DNA from: Thermoproteota archaeon
Lineage (GTDB): Archaea; Thermoproteota; Methanomethylicia; Methanomethylicales; B66-G16
Assembly (NCBI GenBank): GCA_003649085.1
Contig: QMQV01000003.1
Span: 1 to 38,169 of the forward strand
Reading direction: 5' to 3'
Length of the DNA stretch: 38,169 bases
Shown here: one piece after another, positions 22,962 to 32,099 of the stretch
Layout of the letters: the number at the start of each line of letters is the position of its first letter
Position numbering within the stretch: position 1 is the stretch's first letter
The notes under the pieces: model-generated
The model's input: the letters and a program-made list of their open reading frames with translations, nothing else
What the model was told of the DNA's origin: nothing
Database searches by the model: none
Made by a program: the position numbers and the translations under genes

Positions 22962-24250
22962 AAAAGGCAGTTGTCTTGGCCGCTGGTAAAGGTGTTAGAC
23001 TTCAACCTTTCACAAATACTAGACCAAAACATCTGATACCAATTGCTGGGGCCCCCCTCATTCTACATGTCCTTAAAGCAATCAAAGAAGCTGGTATTGA
23101 GAAGGTATTGGTAGTAGGATACTACATGTTAGAAAAGATTAAAAGCTACCTTGAAGAACTACGTTCAAATCTAAAGTTGGAATTTGAATATGTTAATCAA
23201 GGAGGAGTGTACGGCACGGCGCATGCTTTAAGCATAGCATCAAATTTCGTAGGTGAAGACGACTTTCTCTTAATATACGGCGACATAGTATTTGATTATG
23301 ATATCGTGAAAACCGTTATAAGAGCACATGAGTCTGCTAAGCCTATAGTTACAATGGCTACTATGCTATCGTCAAAACCTCAAGATTTTGGCGTGGTTCA
23401 CACCCACGAGGATAGAGTGCTAAAGGTTGAGGAAAAGCCTAAGCATGTGATTACTCCATCCTATGTGAACATCGGGATATATGCTATGTCACCTGAGGTG
23501 ATTGACTTTTCAAAGCGGACACCGCTATCCGAAAGAGGTGAATATGAGTTAACAACCACAATTAACATGCTTATTGAACATAACAAAGAGGTGTTAGCAG
23601 TTAAGGTACGAGAAGGCTCATGGCTTGATGTGGGAAGACCTTGGAATATACTAGACGCAAATAGGTTTCTGTTAAACAAACTAGTTACTAGACAGGTCGT
23701 AGAAGGGGCTGTTGAGAACAATGTCTCACTTAAAGGTCCGGTAGTCATAGAAGAAGGAGCAAGAGTAAGATCTGGTGCTTACATAGAGGGGCCTACGTGG
23801 ATAAGTGAAGGCTGCGATATCGGTCCAAACTGCTACATACGCCCTTACACATACCTTGCCAAAAACGTTAGAATAGGAAATGCTTGCGAAATAAAGGAAA
23901 GCGTATTAATGGAGGGAACGCACGTAGGTCATCTATCTTACGTAGGTGACAGCGTAATAGGAGAACATTGTAATCTCGGGGCTGGAACAATTACGGCAAA
24001 CTTACGCTTTGACGATGCGCCAGTAAAGGTCACGGTTAAAGGAGAAAGAATAAGCAGCGGTAGAAGAAAACTTGGAGCTTTTTTGGGAGGTTACGTTAAG
24101 ACAGGGATTAACGTAAGCTTCTTACCTGGAGTTATCGTTGGAGAATACTCTTGGATTGGTCCACACATATTAGTCGACAGAGACATCCCGCCGAAGACCA
24201 TAGTACTACTTAAACATCAAGAGCTAGAATTTCGATGTTCAGAGAAATGA
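22958..24250 (+). CDS. bifunctional sugar-1-phosphate nucleotidylyltransferase/acetyltransferase (GlmU-like)
   Basis: Two-domain enzyme expected to make UDP-GlcNAc or a related nucleotide sugar. The N-terminal domain (residues 1-230) has AVVLAAGKGVRLQPFTNTRPKH-type signature (AAGKGVRL, RPKHLIP), YGTAHAL and YGDIVFD for metal binding. The C-terminal left-handed beta helix (about 245-425) has repeated hexapeptide patterns and a GAGTITANLRFDD segment as in GlmU acetyltransferase domains. The 430 residues match archaeal ST0452-like enzymes. The ATG overlaps glmM by four bases and the stop overlaps the next ATG, so the three genes are likely co-translated. Confidence 0.9.
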   Translation: MKKAVVLAAGKGVRLQPFTNTRPKHLIPIAGAPLILHVLKAIKEAGIEKVLVVGYYMLEKIKSYLEELRSNLKLEFEYVNQGGVYGTAHALSIASNFVGEDDFLLIYGDIVFDYDIVKTVIRAHESAKPIVTMATMLSSKPQDFGVVHTHEDRVLKVEEKPKHVITPSYVNIGIYAMSPEVIDFSKRTPLSERGEYELTTTINMLIEHNKEVLAVKVREGSWLDVGRPWNILDANRFLLNKLVTRQVVEGAVENNVSLKGPVVIEEGARVRSGAYIEGPTWISEGCDIGPNCYIRPYTYLAKNVRIGNACEIKESVLMEGTHVGHLSYVGDSVIGEHCNLGAGTITANLRFDDAPVKVTVKGERISSGRRKLGAFLGGYVKTGINVSFLPGVIVGEYSWIGPHILVDRDIPPKTIVLLKHQELEFRCSEK

Positions 24251-25827
24251 GTAAGCCAGCAGAGATAAACGCTATTAAGAAAGACTTTAGAAAAGCAAAA
24301 GTTAGGTTTGCACTATGTTATCCAAGCACGTACAGGGTCGGGATGAGCTCTCTCGCCACGCACCTACTTTACGGGCTAGTCAATGAAATACCTTATGCGC
24401 TATGTGAACGCTTCTTCTATAGCTTCAGCGATCAACAAGAGTTTAGCGTAGAGTCAAGCAGGCCTTTACGTGATTTCACAATAATTGGCTTCAGCTTCCA
24501 ATATGAACTCGATTACGTAAACGCACTTCATATGTTAATGAAGTCTAACATACCGCTTAAAAGCTCTGAACGATCTAGTGAACACCAATTGGTAATAGCA
24601 GGAGGCCCCTCCATAACTTCAAATCCTATGCCGATGACTCCCTTCTTTGACGTTATCGTAATAGGAGAAGCTGAAAATTTATTGCCGAAGATCATTGACA
24701 TAGTTTCATCATATGATAAGCCAAGAGATTCTTTAGAGGAAATTTCAAAAATGAAAGGAGTATTTATTCCTCAAATCCATGATAAGCCAATTGAAAAAGC
24801 ACTAGTCGAGGATCTAAACAATGCCTTTTACCCCACAGCTCAGGTTCTCTCAGTGGATGATGAGAGGAAGTACAGACCAGTATTTGAAAAATCCTTTCTA
24901 CTCGAAGTTTCTCGTGGCTGTCCTAAAGGCTGTAGGTTCTGCTTAGAGTCCTTCTTATATAGGCCATATAGAGAGCGCAAATTAGATAGGCTAATTGAAA
25001 TCCTCGAAGAAGGGTTATCTAAAACGCCAGCTAAAAAAGTAGTCTGCATAGGTTCGGCATTTGCCATGCACTCAAGATTTAATGAACTGCTTGAAGTTTT
25101 GCTTAAAACTAGAATTCAGCTTTCAATACCATCCATTTGGCCGACAGCCATCAACGATCAGCTAGTCAAACTATTACTAAAAGGTGGGCAAAGAACTTTA
25201 ACAATGGCTCCCGAAACGACTAGTTCACGTTTGCAAATGGCTATTAACAAAAACTTCTTTGAAGAAGACTACTACCAAGCCATTAAAATAGCTGTGAAGG
25301 GCGGGGTCAAGCAGCTAAAACTTTACTTTATGCTGGGTCTTCCAGGGGAAAAAGACGACGATGTTGCTGCAATAGCTCGTTTTCTGAACAACTTAGTAGA
25401 CTTAGGCTTTAACAGGTCAAGAGCGATACGCGTTTCAATAAACCCTTTCATACCGAAAGCTTGGACTCCTTTTCAATGGGCTAATTTCATAGATGAAAAA
25501 TCCTATAAAACCAGATGTCTAATGCTCAGAAAGCTCACCCGTAAGCCGCAAATCGAAATTTCGTGTTTAAACTACAAGTGGGCTTTAATACAAGCCATTC
25601 TCTCAATTGGAGGATCTGAGCTTTCCCCTATTATACAGTACGTCGCAGAAAATGGGGGTCGCTTAAGTGCTTGGAGAAAAGCCTTGAAGAAATACGACTT
25701 AGATTTCAAAACATTGTCGTTTAAAGCAAGAGAGCTTAAACCCTGGAGTATCGTAGATTTAGGCGTCAGCGAAGATTTTTTAAAAAAGGAATTCGAGAAA
25801 GCCTTAGACGCGCTTAAGAGTGGTTAA
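24247..25827 (+). CDS. radical SAM protein with N-terminal B12-binding-like domain, function unknown
   Basis: The radical SAM cysteines are CPKGCRFC (CxxxCxxC, within SRGCPKGCRFCLES, residues about 224-237), binding the 4Fe-4S cluster. The N-terminal 180 residues look like the cobalamin-binding-type Rossmann domain seen in COG1032 proteins (FALCYPSTYRVGMSSLA, IGFSFQYELDYVN, IAGGPSITSNP, IGEAENLLPKI). Later motifs TMAPETTSSRLQ and YFMLGLPGEKDDD are typical of this group. No cobalamin-ligating DxHxxG is seen. The ATG at 24247 overlaps the upstream stop; 24235 is possible. The next gene, a DUF2095 protein, is likely its partner. Substrate unknown. Confidence 0.85.
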   Translation: MSKPAEINAIKKDFRKAKVRFALCYPSTYRVGMSSLATHLLYGLVNEIPYALCERFFYSFSDQQEFSVESSRPLRDFTIIGFSFQYELDYVNALHMLMKSNIPLKSSERSSEHQLVIAGGPSITSNPMPMTPFFDVIVIGEAENLLPKIIDIVSSYDKPRDSLEEISKMKGVFIPQIHDKPIEKALVEDLNNAFYPTAQVLSVDDERKYRPVFEKSFLLEVSRGCPKGCRFCLESFLYRPYRERKLDRLIEILEEGLSKTPAKKVVCIGSAFAMHSRFNELLEVLLKTRIQLSIPSIWPTAINDQLVKLLLKGGQRTLTMAPETTSSRLQMAINKNFFEEDYYQAIKIAVKGGVKQLKLYFMLGLPGEKDDDVAAIARFLNNLVDLGFNRSRAIRVSINPFIPKAWTPFQWANFIDEKSYKTRCLMLRKLTRKPQIEISCLNYKWALIQAILSIGGSELSPIIQYVAENGGRLSAWRKALKKYDLDFKTLSFKARELKPWSIVDLGVSEDFLKKEFEKALDALKSG

Positions 25828-26170
25828 GGAAATGATAGATTTTGACAAGCTTCGAAAACACTTCCCACATTTGGCTGACGAAATTGAAAAAGGCAAATCT
25901 AAAGTTTACAAAATAGGCGGCTTTCGTAGAGAAGGCGAAGGCTTTGAAGAGCTAAGAAATCCTGATGTCATATCCTTCATAAGACGCTGCGATACAGACG
26001 AGCAAGCTTTAGAGATCATAAACTTCATGGAAAAACGCGGAGAAATAACACCCGAATACGCTTCTCAGCTAAGATCTCAATTAAGGGAAAAAGGCGTTAG
26101 AAGCTTTGGACCTAAAAAAGAACCTGGATATTACTTTCACCGCTATTACCACCAAGAAGAAGGGGAGTGA
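25820..26170 (+). CDS. DUF2095 family conserved archaeal protein
   Basis: Small protein that I recognise as DUF2095 (COG4879), restricted to archaea and of unknown function. It opens FDKLRKHFPHLADEIEKG, has VYKIGGFRREGEGFEELRNPDVISFIRRC in the middle (residues about 29-58) and ends with an aromatic stretch PGYYFHRYYHQEE. No transmembrane segment or catalytic motif is visible. GTG 25820 overlaps the radical SAM gene by eight bases; ATG 25832 (MIDFDKL) is equally likely. Its coupling to the radical SAM protein suggests a shared pathway. It converges on the GTPase gene, with seven bases between the stops. Confidence 0.8.
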   Translation: MVKEMIDFDKLRKHFPHLADEIEKGKSKVYKIGGFRREGEGFEELRNPDVISFIRRCDTDEQALEIINFMEKRGEITPEYASQLRSQLREKGVRSFGPKKEPGYYFHRYYHQEEGE

Positions 26171-26177
26171 ACCTTAG

Positions 26178-27395
26178 CTAGGTCCTAGACTTTATAGCTT
26201 TAGTAGCCACCACCTTGATCACGTCACCCTCTTTCAAGACGTAATCTTCTCCAACTCTTTCTCCAGTAACAGCGTTGATAGCGTATAGGAACGTATCCCC
26301 GAGATCGCTATGTATGCGATAAGCTAACTGTCTAGCTGTTGTACCTCTAGGAACTAAGTAGACATCCGGTAAAACATTGCCATGATGATCAGTAAGCTTG
26401 TTAACATCCTCAACCGGAAAAACTGGTATCATATCTAAAAGCTTCAAATAAGCCGTATTAATCACCTCTTGAACACCGGTTGAACCCCACTTTTCAAGTA
26501 ACTTCTTGATAAACTTAAGAGCATTAAGCTGCTTTTCCGTAAGTTCATTAGGTTTTAAAATCTCAAAGTCTTTATCACCTGGTCTATACCTTATCAAACC
26601 TCTTTGAGCAGCTTGCCTTAAAGCGAGTTCAGCTTCGGCTGAACACGGTATGATAACTTTATCAGGAAAGGCCGTTCTAAGTTTCTTAATATTTTCTTCA
26701 GCTGTTGGTAAATCAATTTTATTGGCTGCGATTAACATGGGCTTAGAAAGTTTTCTTAAAGCATCTACAAATCGCAATAGGTCATCATCACACCACTTTG
26801 AAGGATCTAGGGCGTCTAACCCGACATCTTGAAGTGCCTTAACTACATGTCTCCTTGAAATAGAAAGTCCTGAAAGCCTATCTGAAAGTAGCTCTGCAAA
26901 GCCTCCAACTCTTGTCTTAGCAGCCTTAACAAGCCTATCCCAATCCCGCTTCAAGATTTGGTAAATCCACATGTCAATCTCTTTTTCAAGGAATACAACG
27001 TCTTCAGCTGGATCGTGCATACCTGGATTGCAGGGAGTCCCATTAATATCGGTTGCCCCTGCAACGTCAAGGACATGTATTAGAGCATCTGCTTGTCTCA
27101 AGTCATCTAAAAACTTATTTCCAAGACCCCTTCCCTTCCAGGCATCAGGAACTAATCCTGCCACATCTACAAGCTCGACTGGTACATATCTAATTCCATC
27201 AATACACATCGAATTTACAGGATTATCTCTTACTCCAAGCTTTTTACAAACGCATTCAACCTGGACATACGCTATTCCTCTATTCGGCTCTATCGTAGTA
27301 AAAGGGTATGAAGCTATTTTAGCTGGTGCAAGCGTAGCTGCGCAGAAAAACGTTGTTTTCCCAACGTTTGTCTTGCCTACGATGCCTAATTGCAT
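26178..27395 (-). CDS. YchF/OLA1-like GTPase/ATPase with TGS domain
   Basis: Obg-superfamily P-loop NTPase. The start gives MQLGIVGKTNVGKTTFFCAAT (G1 GKTNVGKT), then YPFTTIEPNRGIAYV (switch I), VDVAGLVPDAWKGRGLGNKF (G3 DVAG) and AANKID (G4). The last 65 residues form a TGS domain (VYLVPRGTTARQLAYRIHSD...GEDYVLKEGDVIKVV). Function in archaea is unclear; relatives bind ribosomes. I choose the ATG whose complement is at 27393-27395 because the family begins at MQLGIVG and GGTG precedes it; ATG at 27413 would add six residues. It is the only minus-strand gene and is flanked by convergent and divergent neighbours. Confidence 0.9.
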   Translation of the reverse strand: MQLGIVGKTNVGKTTFFCAATLAPAKIASYPFTTIEPNRGIAYVQVECVCKKLGVRDNPVNSMCIDGIRYVPVELVDVAGLVPDAWKGRGLGNKFLDDLRQADALIHVLDVAGATDINGTPCNPGMHDPAEDVVFLEKEIDMWIYQILKRDWDRLVKAAKTRVGGFAELLSDRLSGLSISRRHVVKALQDVGLDALDPSKWCDDDLLRFVDALRKLSKPMLIAANKIDLPTAEENIKKLRTAFPDKVIIPCSAEAELALRQAAQRGLIRYRPGDKDFEILKPNELTEKQLNALKFIKKLLEKWGSTGVQEVINTAYLKLLDMIPVFPVEDVNKLTDHHGNVLPDVYLVPRGTTARQLAYRIHSDLGDTFLYAINAVTGERVGEDYVLKEGDVIKVVATKAIKSRT

Positions 27396-27485
27396 TAAAC
27401 ACCACTTAGGCATCTACTAGTTTTTAAGCTAAGCTTAAGGCTTTTGAGACAATAAATAGTGTTTTCTTAATTAGCGTGAAACGCT
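27396..27485. promoter_or_regulatory. divergent promoter region between the GTPase and the flavoprotein
   Basis: A 90-base gap between two genes transcribed outward. On the plus strand AATAAATAG at 27451-27459 is a TATA-like box about 31 bases before the ATG at 27486, suggesting a nearly leaderless transcript. On the minus strand, the complement of AGTTTTTAAG (27419-27428) gives CTTAAAAACT, about 28 bases before the ATG at 27395, again fitting a short or absent leader. Judged by eye. Confidence 0.4.
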
Positions 27486-28823
27486 ATGGAGCGTCTCCTA
27501 ATCATAGGCGGCGGTGTAGCTGGTTGTACAGCTGCCCTATATGCTAGACGTATTAATAAAAACGTTGATATAACTATCGTCGAGAAAAGCCCTTACCCTG
27601 CTTATTCTCGTTGCGGCTTACCCTATCTGATAAGTGGAAAAGTGAGATCGCATACGGAACTTCTCGAATACCCTCCGGAGTTTTACAATCGAGTAATTAA
27701 GGCGAGATTAATGCTACTTAGTGAAGCTATAGAACTGGACTGCTCTAGGCAGCTTGTTAAGATAAGGTCTAAGGATGGGGGAGTTACTTCCTTAGAATAT
27801 GATTCATTGATAATAGCTACAGGGGCTGAACCTCTTTTACCTAGTTTTGTACATGATAGAGAAAGGGTCTTTACTCTAAGGTCAATTGAAGATGCCTTAG
27901 CTATGAAGCAGTTTGCTCATAAAAGCAAGAGGGTCATAATTATAGGTGGCGGCTTTATAGGTTTAGAGCTTGCCGAAGCTTTTCATGATCTTGGCTTAGA
28001 CGTATCAATAGTGGAGATGAGGGATCAGCTTTTACCTCAGTACCTAGACTTCGACATGGCTAAGATAATTGAGCGGCACCTTTTAAGGCGGGGCATCAAG
28101 CTTTTCTTAGGTAAAGCTGTTGAGGAAGTTACTTCAGTGGAAAATGGTGTAAGAGTAGTGGCTGGAGATGAGGTTTTTAGATGTGACTTTGCGGTTCTAT
28201 GCATTGGTGTTTCAGGTAATGTGAAGCTTGCTAAAGATTCGCATTTAAAGCTAGGTTCAACTGGTTTAATAAAAGTTGATGAGCACATGAAGACTTCTGA
28301 AGAAGGCGTATACGCTGCTGGAGATTGTGTTGAATGTTGGGATCCCATTTATAGACAGCCTTTAACGCTTCAGTTAGGTTCGGTTGCCGTAAGACAAGCG
28401 ATGGTTGCTGGCATAAATGCAGCTGGCGGAGACATGAAAATAAATGGTTTTACAGGAGCGATGGTGATCAAGGTCTTTGATTTAGAAATAGCGTGTGCTG
28501 GTTTACCAAGCCATCTTGCTCGAAAACAAGGTGTTAATGTCCAATCTATTAGGGTGCTTTCAAAAGATAAGATCCACTACTTTAAGGGATGTGACGTGTT
28601 TATGAAATTAATCGTTGACCAAGAAGGAAGAATAGTAGGCGGCCAGGCAGTTGGCAATAATGCATCAAAGTACATCGACTTAGTTTCCTTAGCCATGTTA
28701 AAGCGCATGAAAGTTGAAGAGTTGGCATTGATTGAAACATGTTATTCGCCAGTCGTTTCTTCAGCGTGGGTGCCTCCAGCCGTAGCAGCACAAGCTTTTA
28801 TGTTCAAGACATCTCCACAGTAG
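27486..28823 (+). CDS. FAD/NAD(P)-dependent disulfide reductase (CoA-disulfide reductase/NADH oxidase-like)
   Basis: Single-cysteine flavoprotein disulfide reductase. FAD binding is shown by LLIIGGGVAGCTAALYAR (residues 4-21), the redox cysteine by YSRCGLPY (C near residue 43, as in CoA-disulfide reductase), NAD(P) binding by VIIIGGGFIGLELAEAF (about 149-165), and the second FAD contact by GVYAAGDCVE (about 275-284). Residues 330-445 form the dimerisation domain. At 445 residues it matches archaeal Cdr/NOX proteins, and likely reduces CoA disulfide, or oxygen or sulfur species. Which it does cannot be told here. No sulfur-transferase domain is fused. Confidence 0.88.
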   Translation: MERLLIIGGGVAGCTAALYARRINKNVDITIVEKSPYPAYSRCGLPYLISGKVRSHTELLEYPPEFYNRVIKARLMLLSEAIELDCSRQLVKIRSKDGGVTSLEYDSLIIATGAEPLLPSFVHDRERVFTLRSIEDALAMKQFAHKSKRVIIIGGGFIGLELAEAFHDLGLDVSIVEMRDQLLPQYLDFDMAKIIERHLLRRGIKLFLGKAVEEVTSVENGVRVVAGDEVFRCDFAVLCIGVSGNVKLAKDSHLKLGSTGLIKVDEHMKTSEEGVYAAGDCVECWDPIYRQPLTLQLGSVAVRQAMVAGINAAGGDMKINGFTGAMVIKVFDLEIACAGLPSHLARKQGVNVQSIRVLSKDKIHYFKGCDVFMKLIVDQEGRIVGGQAVGNNASKYIDLVSLAMLKRMKVEELALIETCYSPVVSSAWVPPAVAAQAFMFKTSPQ

Positions 28824-28863
28824 TTGAAGTTTAAACTTAGTCAGGGCTTAAGGAGGATTGCGT

Positions 28864-29793
28864 ATGTATAAGGCTCTAATAACAGACCCTGTTGACAAGG
28901 AATGTGTTAATAGATTAAGGTCGGCTGGTATAGAGGTTACAGAAGCCTACGACTTTACAAGGGATTTGCTTTTAGAAAACATTCCTAAGTACGATATATT
29001 GATCGTTAGAAGTAGGACGAAAGTTGATAAACAAGTTATTGAAAAAGCGGAGAGACTTAAAGTCATAGGAAGAGTAGGCGTGGGCTTAGACAACATAGAT
29101 GTTAACGAGGCCGCCAAAAAGGGGATAAAAGTTCTCTCAACCCCCGAGGCTTCAACTATTGCAGTTGCCGAATTGGTTTTTGCGCTTTTACTAAGCTTAG
29201 CGAGAAGTATACCAAAAGCTGATAACTCAATGAAACAGGGAAGGTGGATTAAGGGAGAGTTGCACGGTTTTGAGCTTCGAGGAAAAACTCTGGGCATAGT
29301 CGGTTTTGGTAGAATAGGTAGAGCCGTAGCAAAGAGAGCTAAAGCCTTTGAAATGCATGTGGTAGCCTATGATCCTTTTGCTCCGCAAGCTGCTTTTGAC
29401 GAACTTGGAGTTGTGCGCTACCAAAACCTTAAAGAGATGCTAGCCTTCTCAGACATTGTCTCGATACACGTACCGCTCACCCGAGAAACTGAGTACATGT
29501 TTAATGAAGATGTGATATTCTCAATGAAGCGCGGCTCAATTCTAATAAACACGTCGAGAGGTAAGGTTGTAGATACTAAAGCTTTGCTCAAAGCGCTTAA
29601 ATCCGGTCACTTAGCGGCAGCTGCGTTGGATGTGTATGAGAATGAACCCCCAAGAGAGCCGTGGGAGCATGAACTGATAAGCTTACCTAACGTAGTATGC
29701 ACTCCACATATAGGTGCTCAAACTGTAGAAGCGCAGAGAATTGGGGCAATACTGATAGCCGAAAACATTATTAAAACGCTTACAAGCAGTTAA
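28864..29793 (+). CDS. serA: D-3-phosphoglycerate dehydrogenase-like 2-hydroxyacid dehydrogenase
   Basis: NAD-dependent oxidoreductase, probably oxidising 3-phosphoglycerate in serine synthesis. It shows [13 protein letters not shown] (residues about 65-77), the nucleotide-binding [19 protein letters not shown] (about 143-161), [21 protein letters not shown] with the active arginine, and a CTPHIGAQT segment bearing the catalytic histidine. It has 309 residues and no C-terminal ACT domain, as in several archaeal forms; another hydroxyacid substrate is possible. I start it at ATG 28864 because AGGAGG ends at 28856; the TTG at 28858 overlaps it. Confidence 0.86.
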   Translation: MYKALITDPVDKECVNRLRSAGIEVTEAYDFTRDLLLENIPKYDILIVRSRTKVDKQVIEKAERLKVIGRVGVGLDNIDVNEAAKKGIKVLSTPEASTIAVAELVFALLLSLARSIPKADNSMKQGRWIKGELHGFELRGKTLGIVGFGRIGRAVAKRAKAFEMHVVAYDPFAPQAAFDELGVVRYQNLKEMLAFSDIVSIHVPLTRETEYMFNEDVIFSMKRGSILINTSRGKVVDTKALLKALKSGHLAAAALDVYENEPPREPWEHELISLPNVVCTPHIGAQTVEAQRIGAILIAENIIKTLTSS

Positions 29794-29813
29794 ACGAGCC
29801 AAGCGTGGTTAAG

Positions 29814-30386
29814 ATGTCAATTTACAAATATATCGCAGAGGCCTGGAAGCATCCCAAAGAAGGTTACGTGGAAGAGCTTAGGAAAATCAGGTTAATAGAG
29901 TGGAGAAAAGGTCCTTCGGTAGTTAGAATAGAGCATCCGACGAGGATTAATAGAGCTCGAGCATTAGGCTATAAAGCTAAACAAGGCTTTATCGTCGTTA
30001 GAGTTAGGGTTAGAAGAGGGGGTCAAAGAAAGCCAAGACCTAGATCTGGGCGTAGGCCAAAGAGGATGGGCATTTACGGCTTTGCTCCTAGAAAAAGCTT
30101 ACAATGGATAGCTGAGGAAAGAGCAGCTAGAAAATACCCCAATTTAGAGGTTTTAGGAAGTTACTGGGTGGGCGAGGACGGTAGATACAAGTGGTTTGAA
30201 GTAATACTAGTTGACCCACACCATCCAGTAATAAAGGCTGACAAGGATATCAACTGGATATGCAATCCATCACAAAGAGGTCGCGTTTTTAGAGGCTTAA
30301 CACCAGCTGGTAGAAAAAGCCGTGGACTAACTAGAAAAGGTAAAGGTGCTGAAAAGATAAGACCAAGCTTATCAGCTAATATGTGA
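29814..30386 (+). CDS. rpl15e: 50S ribosomal protein L15e
   Basis: Very basic large-subunit protein of archaea and eukaryotes. Hallmarks are [13 protein letters not shown] at the start, [20 protein letters not shown] (residues about 47-66), [19 protein letters not shown], and [21 protein letters not shown] followed by the [16 protein letters not shown] tail. The ATG at 29814 is chosen over the GTG at 29805. It heads a segment with the COG1325 protein and two RNase P subunits, the conserved archaeal order. Confidence 0.96.
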   Translation: MSIYKYIAEAWKHPKEGYVEELRKIRLIEWRKGPSVVRIEHPTRINRARALGYKAKQGFIVVRVRVRRGGQRKPRPRSGRRPKRMGIYGFAPRKSLQWIAEERAARKYPNLEVLGSYWVGEDGRYKWFEVILVDPHHPVIKADKDINWICNPSQRGRVFRGLTPAGRKSRGLTRKGKGAEKIRPSLSANM

Positions 30387-30393
30387 AGTGAAC

Positions 30394-30849
30394 ATGGCTG
30401 AAAAAGCCAAAGTAATACACGCTTATTTAGAATCATTTGCTCACGCTACAGAGGACATAGCCAAGGTAAAAGAAGCGTTATTAAACCTCATACCACAGCC
30501 CCTAAGAGATAAAGTTCAAGTCTTAGAAGAGGTAGTCTATGGTCATCATGGAAACCCAATAACAATTTTACGAGCTATGCTTACAGAAAACTTAGCTCAA
30601 GAGCTAGTGAAACATCTCAGCGAAAAACTTGATGACTTAGATAAGGCTATCATAAAAAACCAAATAGATCGTTTTTCAAATGGTGCAGGAAATCTTTACT
30701 TAAAGATTAGTAAACAGCAAGCTTATCTAGGCAAAGTTACGTTAACTGAAGGAGATGACATTATAAAGCTCAGGATAACAATGACTAGATTAGGTAAAAG
30801 CAAAAGCGCATTAATCGATTTTTTAAAGTCAATTGGGTTAGTTAAGTGA
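30394..30849 (+). CDS. COG1325 RNA-binding-domain protein (predicted exosome-associated)
   Basis: Archaeal protein of the DUF54/COG1325 group, predicted to bind RNA and, from gene context, to work with the exosome. It reads AYLESFAHATEDIAKVKEAL (residues about 9-28) and VVYGHHGNPITILRAML (about 46-62), then a helical middle and a DIIKLRITM strand near residue 125. No catalytic motif is visible. It starts at ATG 30394 (GTG 30388 possible) eight bases after L15e and precedes rpp30. Confidence 0.85.
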   Translation: MAEKAKVIHAYLESFAHATEDIAKVKEALLNLIPQPLRDKVQVLEEVVYGHHGNPITILRAMLTENLAQELVKHLSEKLDDLDKAIIKNQIDRFSNGAGNLYLKISKQQAYLGKVTLTEGDDIIKLRITMTRLGKSKSALIDFLKSIGLVK

Positions 30850-30855
30850 AGCACT

Positions 30856-31575
30856 TTGAGATTTCGAAAAATATACGATCTGTGCGTATATACTTCACCA
30901 TTTAGTCAAGGTGGAAACTTAGAAGCCATGCTTAGAGTAGCTGAGAAGCTCAGTATTAAGGGGATAGCGCTGCCAGGATTTGAAGATTATAAACAGCTTA
31001 GTGAAAAATACAAGCTTCTCGACGAAGTCAAAGGTAGGTTCAGAGTAGAGCTTTATACCAGAGCTAACATCAGCACTTTATCAGTAAAAGAAGCGGTAAA
31101 GCTCGTAAACAAACTAAGGAGAAAAATTGACTTAATATGCATTAAAGCTTCTCATAAAACATTAGTCAACTACGCCTTAAGAGATAAGAGAGTCGATTTA
31201 ATTTTACTTGAGCCATATCCTGACTTTAAGATAACAGCATCACTTTTCTCACTAGCGCGTCAAAACGATATAGCAATAGAGCTACACCTAGCGCATCTGT
31301 TGAGAGCTGAAGGTTTGTCTCGAAGTAAGCTCATAGGCTTCTATAAGCTCATAACAGCATATTCAACTAAAGAAAACGCTCCATTAATCTTAAGCAGTGG
31401 CGCCAAAAACTGGTATGAGCTTCGCGATTTTCCAGCATTATCAAGTATGAGTAAAGTATTAGGGCTAAGCAAAGAAGCCGTCCTAAACTCTACGATAAAC
31501 TACCCCAAGAAGATTATTAACCGCAACATGTTCTTAAAGTCTAGCAAGCTGCCATGTGGTGTAGAGGTATTGTAG
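30856..31575 (+). CDS. rnp3: RNase P protein component 3 (Rpp30)
   Basis: Protein subunit of archaeal RNase P, forming a complex with Pop5 that activates the catalytic RNA for tRNA 5' maturation. It is a PHP-related TIM barrel: YDLCVYTSPFSQG (residues about 6-18), IKGIALPGF, IDLICIKASHKTLVNYALRDKRVDLIL (about 91-117, in parts), IAIELHLAHLLRAEG and PLILSSGAKNWYELRDF (about 176-192). Full length at 239 residues. The TTG start follows GTGAAGCAC. Pop5 begins one base after its stop. Confidence 0.93.
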   Translation: MRFRKIYDLCVYTSPFSQGGNLEAMLRVAEKLSIKGIALPGFEDYKQLSEKYKLLDEVKGRFRVELYTRANISTLSVKEAVKLVNKLRRKIDLICIKASHKTLVNYALRDKRVDLILLEPYPDFKITASLFSLARQNDIAIELHLAHLLRAEGLSRSKLIGFYKLITAYSTKENAPLILSSGAKNWYELRDFPALSSMSKVLGLSKEAVLNSTINYPKKIINRNMFLKSSKLPCGVEVL

Positions 31576-31576
31576 C

Positions 31577-31963
31577 GTGCCAGTAAAACTTGCAAGAAAC
31601 CGGTATGTGGTACTAAAGCTAACATCGTTTGATGAAGAGCGAGCTTTCTCTGCAAATGAGCTTTTCAATACATTGCAAAACAGCTTGTTAAAACTCTATG
31701 GAGAAGTAGGGGTTTCGGAAGCTAAGCTCAAAGTAATTCCCACGCAAAACCCGACATTATTCATAGCTAAATGCTCTCATAGAGCAGTAGATAAGGTATT
31801 GGCTGCGGCTTCGCATATCACGTCAATAGGTGACAAAAATGTTATTGTCAGCCCGGTACTGACGACTGGCACAATGAAGAAGATTAGGGAAAAGCTAAAA
31901 ACCTACCTAAGCATATCTTCAGAGGCGGGGATGAAGAAGCCGTCCCAGACATCAGAACATTAA
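31577..31963 (+). CDS. rnp2: RNase P protein component 2 (Pop5)
   Basis: Partner of Rpp30 in archaeal RNase P. The sequence begins KLARNRYVVLKLTSFDEERAFSANEL, and GEVGVSEAKLKVI plus LFIAKCSHRAVDKVLAAASHI give the RRM-like alternation of strands and helices. The 128 residues are normal. The last 15 residues are polar and probably disordered. The GTG start is one base after rpp30, so coupled translation is likely. It ends the operon; a 136-base gap follows. Confidence 0.92.
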   Translation: MPVKLARNRYVVLKLTSFDEERAFSANELFNTLQNSLLKLYGEVGVSEAKLKVIPTQNPTLFIAKCSHRAVDKVLAAASHITSIGDKNVIVSPVLTTGTMKKIREKLKTYLSISSEAGMKKPSQTSEH

Positions 31964-32099
31964 TGTTGACCTCGCGACGATCTGACCCCCTTCCATATCT
32001 TTCTTCTCGTACGCTTACGGTGAGCTAATGTTAAATCAAGAAAAAAGCTAAAATAAGGTCTCAATAGCCACTTTTCAAAGAAGTTGGAAGTGCGAGAAC

